Positions 27,403-36,771 of a stretch of 64,000 nucleotides of DNA are shown piece after piece; within the stretch, counting starts at the first letter, position 1; each line of letters starts with the position of its first letter. The notes beneath the pieces are model-generated. The model worked only from the letters and a program-made list of their open reading frames with translations. It had not been told where the DNA came from and did not search any database. The position numbers and the translations under genes were made by a program. Source of the stretch: Flammeovirga pectinis (GTDB taxonomy: Bacteria > Bacteroidota > Bacteroidia > Cytophagales > Flammeovirgaceae); assembly GCF_003970675.1 (NCBI RefSeq), contig NZ_CP034562.1, positions 5,127,501 to 5,191,500 of the forward strand, read 5' to 3'.

Positions 27403-27560
27403 TGTTGTAATTTTTTATTAGAATTCAAGTTTCGTTTTGATTACATCACAAAGGTGGTGGGTTTTCTATGGAGCTACTTATAAACTGAAATAAGAAAAAA
27501 TCTTAATCTAGTTTAAGAGTGATTAGCTGATGGTTGATAATGAATCTTTTAAACAAAAAA

Positions 27561-27585
27561 AGGCTACCGTTATGGTAACCTTTTC
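27561..27585 (-). terminator. Terminator after the Crp-family gene
   Basis: A stem of about 10 bp (27561-27570 with 27575-27584, one mismatch) followed on the minus strand by T7GTTT, next to the stop codon at 27588. Confidence 0.65.
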
Positions 27586-27587
27586 AT

Positions 27588-28187
27588 TTATTTTTTACTT
27601 AATTCCTTTCTAATCTTACTAAGAAATTCAGGAGTGATACCTAAAAAAGAGGCAATCTGAACATTGGATATTCTATTTAATAAGTAAGGATATTTCTCAG
27701 AAAAGTTAATATACTTCTCCTTTGCAGAGAAACTGATATTATCAAGGACTCTATCTTGGAGATTCATATGAGCATTTTCTAATAACACTCTAAAAATACG
27801 ATTAAACTTAGGGTGTTCTTCGTATAGCTTTTTTAGATTTTCTAGAGATATCCGAAGTACAGTAGTATTTTCTAAAGCTTCAATTTCCATTCTCGAAGGA
27901 AGTTCTTTATAAAAACTTTTGATATCGTTTATCCAATGGTTTTCAATAGCAAACTGCATATTGTGTTCGCTACCGTTATCATCAACATAATACATTTTTA
28001 GAGCACCTTCTACTATAAAGTTCATGTATTTTTCAACATCGCCACTCTGAGATAGGTATTGTCTTCTTCTTATCTTTTTAATTTCACAAATGCCTCTAAC
28101 AAATTCTTTCTCGTTATCTGTTAGAGGCATTATGTTATCAAAATAAGCTACAATAGTAGTAACATATTTATCAATTTCGTTATTCAT
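27588..28187 (-). CDS. Crp/Fnr-family transcriptional regulator
   Basis: The 199-residue product has a cyclic-nucleotide-binding-type beta-barrel (about 20-125; RRRQYLSQSGDVEKYMNFIVEGALKMYY falls at about 38-65) and a C-terminal helix-turn-helix region (about 165-199; RISNVQIASFLGITPEFLSKIRKEL). No Fnr-type cysteines and no clear cAMP pocket are visible, so the effector is unknown; Bacteroidota have many such regulators. It starts 17 bp after the metacaspase gene, implying a common transcript. Confidence 0.85.
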   Translation of the reverse strand: MNNEIDKYVTTIVAYFDNIMPLTDNEKEFVRGICEIKKIRRRQYLSQSGDVEKYMNFIVEGALKMYYVDDNGSEHNMQFAIENHWINDIKSFYKELPSRMEIEALENTTVLRISLENLKKLYEEHPKFNRIFRVLLENAHMNLQDRVLDNISFSAKEKYINFSEKYPYLLNRISNVQIASFLGITPEFLSKIRKELSKK

Positions 28188-28204
28188 ATATTATGAACAT
28201 TTAC

Positions 28205-30445
28205 TTATTCAGTAATTGTAGATTCAAAAGTTTTAGAGCTAATACTCCAAACTGTTTTTACTTTTCTAGGTTTCATAGATAGCCCTCTAGTATTAGAATT
28301 AATACTAGAAAGTAAGCTCATTAATGGGTCAGAACTAGCTGCAGATCTAGTAGATCTTACTCCATGTACATTAAATAATTGTTCTGGATTTGGAATAGCT
28401 TCTTCAGAGGCTAATAAGAACATTTTATCAACCCCAGTACCTTCAACAGTAAATTCTATAAAATTACCTTCAAGGTTTACAGGAACAACATCTTTTTCGT
28501 ATCCCTCTAAAATATTATCAGATTTATTGTCTGAAAAATCAAAAGGTAATAATAATTGCATTGCTCCAGAGTCATCAATCATGAAGACATATAAGAACAT
28601 ATTTTTCTTTTTCCATCTTTCAAATAAGGCAGGGTTCTTTTTAAAAGCCAATCTCATGTTTTGCCCTTCATATATTTTACCTCCATCTACAATAGAGTTG
28701 TCATCTAAATTTTGTAGACACAGATCATATGGAAAGGCCATGTTTGGAGGAGAATGCAGTGTCATCCATTTCTTAATAGCTCCAATTTTCTGCGCCTGAT
28801 CTTGTAAAGTATAAGAGAAAGCCTCTTTAGTTACAGGTACGGGATCAGAGAATAAAGGTAATGTTTTTACTTCATCAGATTGTGCATTTGCAGATTGTAA
28901 AGTCCATGCATATTTTAATTTGCCTTCGGCGATAAACCCGCTTAAGATATAAGAAGCATCTACACTCGTACCCGATAGTTTTGTAGCTGTCTGAGATAAT
29001 TCTTTAGACAATTTATCATACTGAGAAGAAGATAGCGGTAATGTGACTAATAATTTAGCCGTACTATTTCCATTACAAGCACTTGATTCAATCGCCTTTT
29101 TAACCTCATTTGCAGATATTTTATTGATGGTAGTAAGATTACCACATGTATTAGAAACAATCCATGTTTTTGCAACTTCATCATATGCAAGTGTGTGTGT
29201 ACCCACTTCCCAAGGTTTAATTAATTGAATTTTAGAAGAACTTAAGCTACTTAACTCTTTACCTAAAGAAGTAATTGTAGCATCATCTAAATCACTTTTA
29301 GCAGACCAAACTACTAAATTAGGTCTACTTGGATGCGACCAAACTTTAACCTCAAAAGCATCACCTTCTTTAATTCCCTCTAAATCGCCAGAAGTAACTT
29401 TAGCGTAAGAGTTGGTCATGCCATCTAAAGAAGATATTTCTAATTCAATTCCTTTATCGTTTTTAAGTGTTGTTCCTTTGCTAATTTTTAAAGCAGCACC
29501 CCCTAACAACTTCAACTCACCAGTAGTAGCATCAATTTTTTCAACAAAAAGAAGAGGATTGTCAGAACCTGTTGCAGCACCACCAAATAAAGATTTAGTC
29601 ATTCTATCTTCTTGTCCTTCAAAAGTAGGTGTTTGTACTTTACCACTAAAGCGTAACAAAGAACGGATTCTCTTTTCTAATGTAGCAACATCCTCTACAG
29701 AAGAAGAAGTATTTATTGCTTGTAAAAATGCATCTGTAAAAGCTCCTTGAGGTAATCCTTCTGTATTTACTGTTTCAGAAGCAGTCTCGTTATTTTGTGC
29801 AGCAGAGATAATTAAAGCACCTCTTGTTGCTGGTGGTATTGTTTTAGGTACAGTTGTTTTAATATCAGGAAACTTATGGTTTAAACTTCTAGATACGGGT
29901 GTGGCAGCAGTAATTGCATTTCTACTTACAGAACCACTATGGCAACTATCAAAAATAGCTGTAACAACTGCTTTTTTATCAGTTAGGCTTAAAAGAAAAG
30001 CATTTAATTCTGTATCGAGTATGTAGCTTTGTTCGCCTTTATAAGCATCCGAAGGAACAATACACTCTTGTGTTTTATCTGCCTCAAAATGTTGACTATT
30101 TTCTACCTGAGATCCATGACCCGCATAATAGAAAAATACAACATCATCTGGATTAGTATTATTTGTTAACCATTTAAATGCAGCTTTTAAACCTGCTGTA
30201 GTTGTTTGTTCAGGCGTGTCTAATAACTTAATTTCATCAAACTGATATTTACATTTTAATACGTTAGACATAGCATTAGCATCTCTAACAGCACCATTTA
30301 AATTTCGCCATGTAATAGTTTCTGATGATGGATTATCAGGAACATATTTATCTATACCTATAATTAAAGCAATCTTTTTTGCATAGGTATCTTGAATTGT
30401 GAATGTTAGAAGAATTAACAGTAGTAAGGATAAGTTTTTCATCAT
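28205..30445 (-). CDS. Exported caspase-family (C14, metacaspase-like) protein
   Basis: The 746-residue product has a signal peptide (LLLLILLTFTIQDTYA) and a caspase-like protease domain at about residues 23-280. The catalytic dyad is His110 in FFYYAGHGSQ and Cys168 in IFDSCHSGS, as in type I metacaspases and related bacterial orthocaspases. The C-terminal part includes a region with SIVDGGKIYEGQNMRLAF and KKNMFLYVFMIDDSGAMQLLLPF (about 575-635), which fits the DUF4384 domain often attached to bacterial C14 proteins. Export suggests a periplasmic role. It precedes the Crp-family gene and is divergent from thrC. Substrate unknown. Confidence 0.85.
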   Translation of the reverse strand: MMKNLSLLLLILLTFTIQDTYAKKIALIIGIDKYVPDNPSSETITWRNLNGAVRDANAMSNVLKCKYQFDEIKLLDTPEQTTTAGLKAAFKWLTNNTNPDDVVFFYYAGHGSQVENSQHFEADKTQECIVPSDAYKGEQSYILDTELNAFLLSLTDKKAVVTAIFDSCHSGSVSRNAITAATPVSRSLNHKFPDIKTTVPKTIPPATRGALIISAAQNNETASETVNTEGLPQGAFTDAFLQAINTSSSVEDVATLEKRIRSLLRFSGKVQTPTFEGQEDRMTKSLFGGAATGSDNPLLFVEKIDATTGELKLLGGAALKISKGTTLKNDKGIELEISSLDGMTNSYAKVTSGDLEGIKEGDAFEVKVWSHPSRPNLVVWSAKSDLDDATITSLGKELSSLSSSKIQLIKPWEVGTHTLAYDEVAKTWIVSNTCGNLTTINKISANEVKKAIESSACNGNSTAKLLVTLPLSSSQYDKLSKELSQTATKLSGTSVDASYILSGFIAEGKLKYAWTLQSANAQSDEVKTLPLFSDPVPVTKEAFSYTLQDQAQKIGAIKKWMTLHSPPNMAFPYDLCLQNLDDNSIVDGGKIYEGQNMRLAFKKNPALFERWKKKNMFLYVFMIDDSGAMQLLLPFDFSDNKSDNILEGYEKDVVPVNLEGNFIEFTVEGTGVDKMFLLASEEAIPNPEQLFNVHGVRSTRSAASSDPLMSLLSSINSNTRGLSMKPRKVKTVWSISSKTFESTITE

Positions 30446-30559
30446 AATGAGGAATACAACAATTTGTTATCATTTTGTGAGATATTTCAAAAATACAAAA
30501 AATAATAACAGTAAAAGGAGGTAAATCATTATAAATAGCACTTGAAATCACCACTTTTA

Positions 30560-30589
30560 TTGAGATTTTTCATAAAATGAGTATATTTG
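30560..30589 (+). promoter_or_regulatory. Bacteroidota-type promoter for thrC
   Basis: TTG at 30560-30562 and TATATTTG at 30582-30589 are 19 bp apart, an exact consensus match. The transcript would start near 30596 and have a leader of about 68 nt. Confidence 0.7.
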
Positions 30590-30663
30590 CTTGTAATATT
30601 TTCAATAAAACACGATTATCTTTTACGGATATATCAAAGTGAAGAGAGAAAACGAGAAGTAAG

Positions 30664-31986
30664 ATGATCTATTATAGTACTAAACGACAAGCAGAAGAAG
30701 CTAGCTTAAAAAAAGCACTCTTCAAAGGTTTACCAGAGGACAATGGTTTATATATGCCTGAGCAAATTGCAAAGTTGCCTCAAAGCTTTTTTGATAACAT
30801 TGGAGAAATGTCTTTTCAAGATATTGCATTTGAAGTAACAAATGCATTGTTAGGAGAAGATGTGCCTACAGAAGAAATTCGTAAAATTGTAGACGAAGCT
30901 GTAAATTTTGATGCTCCAATCGTAAAAGTAGTAGATCAAATTTATTCTCTAGAATTATTTCACGGACCAACGTTAGCATTCAAAGATTTTGGTGCTCGTT
31001 TTATGTCTCGTTTAATGGCTTACTTCTTAGAGAAAGGAGAAAAATTACATATTCTTGTTGCAACATCTGGAGATACAGGTAGTGCAGTAGCACAAGGTTT
31101 CTTTGGTGTTGAGGGCATTCAAGTTACTATCCTTTACCCTAAAGGAAAAGTAAGCCCTATACAAGAACAACAACTGACAACGAATGGCGGAAATATTAAA
31201 GCTGTCGAAATTGAAGGAACGTTTGATGATTGCCAAAAATTGGTAAAAGAAGCATTCCTAGATAGAGAATTAAGTGAGGCTTTAAATTTAACATCTGCCA
31301 ACTCTATAAATATTAGCCGATTGATTCCTCAGTCGTTCTATTATTTTAATGCTTTTGCTCAATTAAAGAGAGAGGGCTTTAAAAAAGTAGTATTCTGTAC
31401 ACCAAGTGGTAACTTTGGTAATTTATGCGGTGGCTTAATAGCAAATAGAATGGGACTTAAAGTGGAAAACTTTATTGCCGCTACTAATGCTAACAAAGTA
31501 GTTCCTGTTTATTTAAAAACGGAAATTTTCCAACCAAAACCATCTACAGCAACAATTTCTAATGCTATGGATGTGGGTAACCCAAGTAACTTTCCTCGTT
31601 TATTAGAGTTAAATGGTAACTCTTTTGAGAAATTAACGAAGAAGGTATCTGGTGCTTATTTTAACGACGAAGAGACAAAAAAAACAATGAAAGCGGTATT
31701 TGATGAGACTGGATACGTAATGTGTCCTCACTCAGCAATTGGGTACCAAGCTTTACAAGATTATATTAAAGAACAAGGCGGACTTGGTAAGAAAACAGCA
31801 GGTGTATTCTTAGCAACAGCTCACCCTGTTAAGTTTGTAGAAATCGTTGAGCCGGTTATCAACCAAAAGATTGAAATTCCTCAACGTCTTCAAGATATTA
31901 TTGATAGACCAAAAGTAGCTACTTTATTACCTGTCGATTTTAAATTATTCAAAGAGTATTTATTATCTGAGGTAGAAGCAGTGTAG
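30664..31986 (+). CDS. thrC: Threonine synthase
   Basis: ThrC makes threonine from O-phosphohomoserine with PLP. The 440-residue product matches the longer (yeast/E. coli-like) class: N-terminal YYSTKRQAEEASLKKALFKG, the PLP-lysine region FHGPTLAFKDFGARFM (about 98-113), ATSGDTGSAVAQGFFG (about 132-147), CTPSGNFGNLCGGLIANRMG and the C-terminal ATAHPVKFVEIVEP. It stands alone with its own promoter and terminator rather than in a thrABC operon. A two-hairpin or Thr-rich leader was looked for in the 68-nt leader and not seen. Confidence 0.95.
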   Translation: MIYYSTKRQAEEASLKKALFKGLPEDNGLYMPEQIAKLPQSFFDNIGEMSFQDIAFEVTNALLGEDVPTEEIRKIVDEAVNFDAPIVKVVDQIYSLELFHGPTLAFKDFGARFMSRLMAYFLEKGEKLHILVATSGDTGSAVAQGFFGVEGIQVTILYPKGKVSPIQEQQLTTNGGNIKAVEIEGTFDDCQKLVKEAFLDRELSEALNLTSANSINISRLIPQSFYYFNAFAQLKREGFKKVVFCTPSGNFGNLCGGLIANRMGLKVENFIAATNANKVVPVYLKTEIFQPKPSTATISNAMDVGNPSNFPRLLELNGNSFEKLTKKVSGAYFNDEETKKTMKAVFDETGYVMCPHSAIGYQALQDYIKEQGGLGKKTAGVFLATAHPVKFVEIVEPVINQKIEIPQRLQDIIDRPKVATLLPVDFKLFKEYLLSEVEAV

Positions 31987-32009
31987 TTTTGTCTATATAA
32001 AAATTAATA

Positions 32010-32046
32010 AACTCCTTCTTGGTTATAACTGAGAAGGAGTTTTTTG
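32010..32046 (+). terminator. Terminator of thrC
   Basis: A 10- to 11-bp stem (AACTCCTTCT at about 32010-32019 with AGAAGGAGTT at 32032-32041) is followed by T6. Confidence 0.85.
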
Positions 32047-32156
32047 TTTGTGCTTTTTTAATTTTTTGCATATTAAACTAGCGAATCACCCTTTTATAAC
32101 GATGTTATCATATAAATCATTTATTTTAATATTTAATTATTATGCAGTAAAATTAT

Positions 32157-33158
32157 ATGATTGATGTAACTATAAAAGATAGGACCGAGTGGCTTTTTAC
32201 AATTGCTAAAATCTTGCATGTAAACCTAGAAGAAGGACAAGACACTTTCATTTTTGATAATGAAGTAGGCAAGGGTGATGTTTTTTATAAAACTATTGAG
32301 GACGGTATTATTATCAGAGGTTTAAATTTTAACCTTAAACAAGATGTATCATTTAAAGAAGAACCTAGAAAAGTGTCCTCTTCTTTAATTCTTGATTTTT
32401 CTTTTCAAGGATACCCAAAAGGAACAGTATTTTTAGAACAACCTCAATTAGTAATTGAACAGAGTAAGCAAGTACTGATGTACACTGATAATTCGACAAT
32501 AATTGGTCGCTTTATTAAAGGAGAACCTAGGAGTTTTATGGCAATTGAAATCAAATTTGATTGGTTGAAAAGAAACTTTAAAGATTTTTTTAAAAAACAT
32601 CCTAAGTTTAATGATGGCCTTTATTCTGATAGAGCAGTGCTATCGACTTTACCTTATGGATTATCACATCAAGAAACTTTAGAGCAATTAATGTTTAAAG
32701 ACTATGCTCCAGAAATTACCAAGCCAGTGTATAAAGGATTGGTACTTATTATCGTAGCAGATATTTTATATCAAATTGTTTCTAACGAGGATCAACAAAA
32801 TAAATATTCTTTTAGTGTAGAAATACAAAAAGAATTAGATGAGTTAGATGCATATATCAAATTAAATCTTGACAAAGAAATTACAGTCGAAGACCTATGT
32901 AAAAAGATAGGTTATTCAAAAACTAAGCTTCATGGTTTATTTAAAAAGTATTTCAAATATTCTATGTATGATTACATTAAACACCTAAGACTAAAAAAAT
33001 CTCAATCTTTATTAGTGACAACAGAACTTCCTATTGCTGATATTGCTAATAGGGTTGGATATCAATCAATTCCTCATTTCACAAACAGATTTAAAAAAGA
33101 AATTGGTGTAACACCAACAGAATATAGAAAAGGGTATAATCGCGATAGTTTAAGCTAA
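32157..33158 (+). CDS. AraC-family transcriptional regulator
   Basis: The 333-residue product has a variable N-terminal sensing region (about 1-220) and a C-terminal AraC/XylS DNA-binding domain (about 230-330) with two helix-turn-helix units: TVEDLCKKIGYSKTKLHGLF and PIADIANRVGYQSIPHFTNRF, ending in the family motif KKEIGVTPTEYRKGY. The N-terminal part is not a recognisable cupin. It lies upstream of the DUF3302-HlyD-outer-membrane factor operon, and may control it, but a terminator and about 450 bp separate them. Confidence 0.88.
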   Translation: MIDVTIKDRTEWLFTIAKILHVNLEEGQDTFIFDNEVGKGDVFYKTIEDGIIIRGLNFNLKQDVSFKEEPRKVSSSLILDFSFQGYPKGTVFLEQPQLVIEQSKQVLMYTDNSTIIGRFIKGEPRSFMAIEIKFDWLKRNFKDFFKKHPKFNDGLYSDRAVLSTLPYGLSHQETLEQLMFKDYAPEITKPVYKGLVLIIVADILYQIVSNEDQQNKYSFSVEIQKELDELDAYIKLNLDKEITVEDLCKKIGYSKTKLHGLFKKYFKYSMYDYIKHLRLKKSQSLLVTTELPIADIANRVGYQSIPHFTNRFKKEIGVTPTEYRKGYNRDSLS

Positions 33159-33248
33159 TACCATGTCAGTTATATGCATAGATTTTTATAAAAAGCATAC
33201 CTTTTACTGAAAAAAACAAAAATAATACAGAATTTTATTATTGAAATA

Positions 33249-33289
33249 AAACCATTATGGTGACGTGTGTCACTGTAGTGGTTTTTTTT
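33249..33289 (+). terminator. Terminator after the AraC-family gene
   Basis: A 16-bp stem with three G-U pairs (33249-33264 with 33269-33284), 4-nt loop, followed by a T run. Confidence 0.85.
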
Positions 33290-33613
33290 CGTGCTGTTTT
33301 AATGACATAAATCAATAACAAGTTTAACTATCTGTGAATAAAATATAAGTGAACAATTGCATAATTAATAATGTATTTTCAAATAATTTATTTGTTAGAT
33401 GATAAACTATATTTGAATTATAGATTATTAATCATCAGAAAAACAGTTGATTGATTTAGTAATTTTAAAAATTGGTAGAGCTCATGTTTAAAAGAACATA
33501 TCAATAGTTTTTGTTAATACATGAACAAGAAAACTACCTGTTTTGAAACGAAATTCTTTCTAAAATTTAATATACTACTCTTTTGAGTTGGACAAGTTTT
33601 AACTAAATCTGAA
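33290..33613. other. AT-rich intergenic region without recognised genes
   Basis: I see no supported gene here. TATATTTG at 33408-33415 fits the -7 box, but the nearest TTTG upstream (33391-33394) is only 13 bp away, so it is a doubtful promoter for the downstream DUF3302 gene. Short frames in this stretch look random. Confidence 0.4.
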
Positions 33614-34021
33614 ATGAAAAAGAAAATATCGTTCTCCTTTATGTTTTTAATGTATGCTTTGATGATACTACCTACAAATGCTTTCGCAATGGTAAGTCCT
33701 GACAAGGTAAATACAATAGCTGATATTATGTCATGGGTAGTAATTTGTGTAGTACCTGTAGTTGGTGCTATTGTATTCTGGAAGATTCATGTTATTCCAG
33801 AAGAAATTGCTAAAAAGAGAAATCATCCTCAAGCTGATTCTATTCATATTATGTGTTTGTTGTCTTTAATTATGGGAGGTATGTTATGGCCAGTTGCATT
33901 AATCTGGGCATATTCTAATCCACATCAAGTTCACGTTACAGATATTAAAGAATTTGGTGTAAATGCAGATGATTCTGATGATGAAATCCAGAAGGAAATA
34001 AAAGAAACAGAGGTAGCATAA
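33614..34021 (+). CDS. DUF3302 membrane protein (YibI/YiaW-like)
   Basis: The 135-residue protein has an N-terminal signal or membrane segment (about 5-25) and two further helices (about 38-58 and 77-97) with WVVICVVPVVGAIVFWKIHVIPEEIAKKR-type sequence; the piece KIHVIPEEIAKKRNHPQ is typical of DUF3302. In Escherichia coli DUF3302 proteins (YibI, YiaW) are encoded next to HlyD-like proteins (YibH, YiaV), and here too a HlyD-like gene follows after 59 bp. The tail is acidic. The exact role of DUF3302 proteins is not known to me; a partner of the adaptor protein is likely. Confidence 0.8.
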   Translation: MKKKISFSFMFLMYALMILPTNAFAMVSPDKVNTIADIMSWVVICVVPVVGAIVFWKIHVIPEEIAKKRNHPQADSIHIMCLLSLIMGGMLWPVALIWAYSNPHQVHVTDIKEFGVNADDSDDEIQKEIKETEVA

Positions 34022-34080
34022 AAACAACTCATTCTACTACATACTAATAAAATTACTATACAATATATTCATTAATAATC

Positions 34081-35202
34081 ATGGTAGATTTAATATTAAT
34101 CGTTTATTGCCTAATTGTTTGGCTAGTATTTATAAAATTTAAATTGTTAGCATGGAATACTACATCTAAGCTAATTGTATTTATTATCCCAGTTGTTGGA
34201 ATAACAGGTTTAATTCTAGCAATGAACATATTTATGCCTTCTTCGGATGATGTTCGTGTTTATAACAAAACCGTTCAGATAAAAGCCAATGTAAGAGGTA
34301 GAGTACAAGATGTACTAGTACAAGAAAACTCTAGAGTAAACAAAGGAGATACTCTTTTTGTAATAGAACAAGAACCATTTTTAGCTCAGATTTCAGGTTT
34401 AAAAGCTTCAATCAAAAAAGCAGAAGCTGCAGTAAGCGTTCAATATAAAAATGTAGAAGCATTACAAGCATCTAGAAGAGCAATTGAAGCACAATTAGAT
34501 TTAGCTAGAACACGTGAAAGTCAGTTTCAAGAATTGGTAGATGCTGGTGCAGGAAACCGATTTGATTTAGAGCAGGCAGAAAATAATGTGAAACAATTAG
34601 ATGCACAATTGGCACAAATTAAAGCACAAGAGGCTTCTATTTTAGCAAATATTCGTGCAGAATATAACGGTAAACAAGTTTCTGTTGCAGAGTTAGTTGC
34701 TAAACTAGAGAAAGCAGAATGGGATTTAGAACAAACCATTGTTAAAGCACCTTTAGATGCAATGGTTGTCAATTTACAGTTAAGACCTGGAGCAATGGCA
34801 CTGCCATTAACAGACTTAATGACATTAGTAGAAGGACGTCAGAATATAATGGCATCTTTTGATCAGAATGAATTACACAAAATCCAAGAGGGTAATGAGG
34901 TTGATTTGACATTCGTAACTCGTCCTGGAGAAATTATACCAGCAAAAGTAGAATCAGTAGTTTGGGCATCGAGTAGAGGTCAGTTATTACCAAGTGGTAA
35001 AGTACCTCAAGTTGATCAAGACTTACAGAAAAGAGGAAAGTATTTAGTGAAATTCACTACAAATGAAGATGCACATATTCCAATGGGAGCTAATGGTTCT
35101 GTAGCGGTTTATACATCAACTTTAGAGCCTTTCTATATCATTCGTAAAGTTATGATTAGACTTTCTGCTAAGGTGAACTATCTGATTTTAAAAGCTCACT
35201 AA
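34081..35202 (+). CDS. HlyD-family membrane fusion (adaptor) protein, YibH/YiaV-like
   Basis: The 373-residue protein has two N-terminal membrane helices (about 2-20 and 30-50), a split lipoyl-like beta-barrel domain (VQIKANVRGRVQDVLVQENS, about 66-85, and LEQTIVKAPLDAMVVNLQLR), a long coiled-coil hairpin (about 105-215) and a beta-barrel region (about 235-330). This is the adaptor architecture of tripartite efflux systems such as EmrA. It is preceded by a DUF3302 gene and followed after 19 bp by an outer-membrane factor gene. No inner-membrane pump gene is present in the operon. Confidence 0.88.
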   Translation: MVDLILIVYCLIVWLVFIKFKLLAWNTTSKLIVFIIPVVGITGLILAMNIFMPSSDDVRVYNKTVQIKANVRGRVQDVLVQENSRVNKGDTLFVIEQEPFLAQISGLKASIKKAEAAVSVQYKNVEALQASRRAIEAQLDLARTRESQFQELVDAGAGNRFDLEQAENNVKQLDAQLAQIKAQEASILANIRAEYNGKQVSVAELVAKLEKAEWDLEQTIVKAPLDAMVVNLQLRPGAMALPLTDLMTLVEGRQNIMASFDQNELHKIQEGNEVDLTFVTRPGEIIPAKVESVVWASSRGQLLPSGKVPQVDQDLQKRGKYLVKFTTNEDAHIPMGANGSVAVYTSTLEPFYIIRKVMIRLSAKVNYLILKAH

Positions 35203-35221
35203 TATATCAATCGATTATCTC

Positions 35222-36625
35222 ATGAAGTTATTAACCAAATTAGCATTGACACTTGGAGCTACTTTAGCTTTTAGTGGATGTATCAAACTGAAAGATGCAC
35301 CAACGTCAGATAAAATTAAAGAAGACAATACTGCATTAGAAAATATGAAAATACCTAATGATTGGGTATTTCAGGAAATGGATTCTGCACAAGTAGATCT
35401 TTCTTGGGCAAAAGAATGGGAAACCGCTGAAATAGACTCAATCATTGCTGAAGGATACAAGTATAATGCAGATATTAATATTGCAGCTTCTAGAATAGAA
35501 CAGGCAAATAAAGGTTTGAAAATAGCTAAATCTCGATTGTTACCAATTATTGGTGCAGGAGGTACTGCAGGCTATAATTTCCCTACTCAAGGTGCAGCTC
35601 CAGGTTATGGAATGGTAAATATGTCGTGGGAAGCAGATTTATGGGGTAAGCTTCGTTATGCTAAAAAAGGTACAGAAACGATGATTTATTCTGCAGAATA
35701 TGCACAGCAGAAATTAGAACAAGTATTGGCAGCATCAATTGCTAAAGCTTGGTACACTGCAGTGTTTATAAAGCAGCAAAAAGATTTAGTAAACCAAGCA
35801 ATCGAAGCTACTGAAAAGATGACATCTTTAAACGAAGCTCGTTTTGCTATTGGAGCAGCTAAAGAATCTGATGTTTTACAAATGAATGCTCAAGAGGCTA
35901 AGTTTAGAGAAAAATTAGTTGAACTTGAACAAGTTGAAAAAGATACAAAACGTTCCATTGAACTTCTTGTAGGTAGATACCCTAAAGGAGAAATTGAAGT
36001 AGCTGCAGCATTACCAGAAATAGAAATGGAAGTGCCAGAAAACTTACCAATGAGTATGTTAGAAAATCGTCCTGAGATTATGATTAGCCAGTACTCAGTA
36101 CAACAAGCTTTTTATAATAAAGAAGTAGCCAAAGCCGCACGTTGGCCAAAAGTAAGTATCAATTCTTCTTTTGGAGGGGTTAACTCTACTTTACAAGGAA
36201 TGATGCATTTATCGAATCCAATTTTCTCTTTAGGAGCAAGCCTTACAACACCAATTTTTAGTTGGGGTGCAATTAAGGCAAATATTGCAATTCAAGATGA
36301 AAATCAGAAACAAGCTGTTTTATATTATGCAAAATCGTATTTAAATGCTTTAAGTGAAGTAGAGACAAGCTTAAATGGAATTGATGCAGTTGAAGGTCGC
36401 TTTGAGCAATCATCAATTGCTTTACAAAACTTAGAACGTACATACGAGTTGTCTGAGTTACAATATAAAATTGGTAACGAGAACATGTTTACGTTACTTC
36501 AAAAACAGCTTCAATTGTTAAATGAAGGAACAAATCAGTTGAATTTAAAGTATCAAAAAATTTCTCAACGTATTAATCTATACCTTGCTTTAGGTGGAGA
36601 TTATGTAGATGTGAGTGCTAGTTAA
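35222..36625 (+). CDS. Outer-membrane efflux lipoprotein (TolC/NodT family)
   Basis: The 467-residue product has a lipoprotein signal (LGATLAFSGC, Cys at 20) and the duplicated outer-membrane efflux domain of TolC-like trimers. Typical elements are INIAASRIEQANKGLKIAKS (about 78-97), SWEADLWGKLRYAKKG (about 137-152), ENRPEIMISQYSV (about 280-292) and the second-repeat LYYAKSYLNALSEVETSLNG. It forms the last component of the DUF3302-HlyD-OMF operon. It should make an outer-membrane channel linked to the adaptor protein. Confidence 0.9.
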   Translation: MKLLTKLALTLGATLAFSGCIKLKDAPTSDKIKEDNTALENMKIPNDWVFQEMDSAQVDLSWAKEWETAEIDSIIAEGYKYNADINIAASRIEQANKGLKIAKSRLLPIIGAGGTAGYNFPTQGAAPGYGMVNMSWEADLWGKLRYAKKGTETMIYSAEYAQQKLEQVLAASIAKAWYTAVFIKQQKDLVNQAIEATEKMTSLNEARFAIGAAKESDVLQMNAQEAKFREKLVELEQVEKDTKRSIELLVGRYPKGEIEVAAALPEIEMEVPENLPMSMLENRPEIMISQYSVQQAFYNKEVAKAARWPKVSINSSFGGVNSTLQGMMHLSNPIFSLGASLTTPIFSWGAIKANIAIQDENQKQAVLYYAKSYLNALSEVETSLNGIDAVEGRFEQSSIALQNLERTYELSELQYKIGNENMFTLLQKQLQLLNEGTNQLNLKYQKISQRINLYLALGGDYVDVSAS

Positions 36626-36636
36626 TAATAAATATA

Positions 36637-36671
36637 AGAATGGGAAATAACATCAAAATATTTCCCATTCT
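36637..36671. repeat. Inverted repeat after the efflux operon
   Basis: A perfect 13-bp stem (36637-36649 with 36659-36671) with no T tract. It may be a weak terminator or a 3'-end stabilising stem. Confidence 0.4.
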
Positions 36672-36711
36672 CTAGTATAAATTCTGAGAGTGATTTTAAT
36701 AATCGCATCAA

Positions 36712-36752
36712 AAAAGCCTTGTAATTCAGTAATTGAAATACAAGGCTTTTGT
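36712..36752. terminator. Bidirectional terminator between efflux operon and S9 peptidase
   Basis: A 12-bp stem (36712-36723 with 36739-36750) has A- and T-tract flanks and separates convergent genes. Confidence 0.8.
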
Positions 36753-36771
36753 TATTTTAAAAATGATAGAC

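Noticed and set aside
30348-30554. A 68-codon leftward frame across the metacaspase start
   Set aside because: It overlaps the metacaspase signal peptide and early coding region in another frame and has no recognisable features.
30590-30663. Threonine or isoleucine attenuator before thrC
   Set aside because: The 68-nt leader has no run of Thr or Ile codons in a short frame and no terminator-like hairpin.
33514-33705. A 63-codon leftward frame upstream of the DUF3302 gene
   Set aside because: It is mostly antisense to the DUF3302 signal region, with no independent support.
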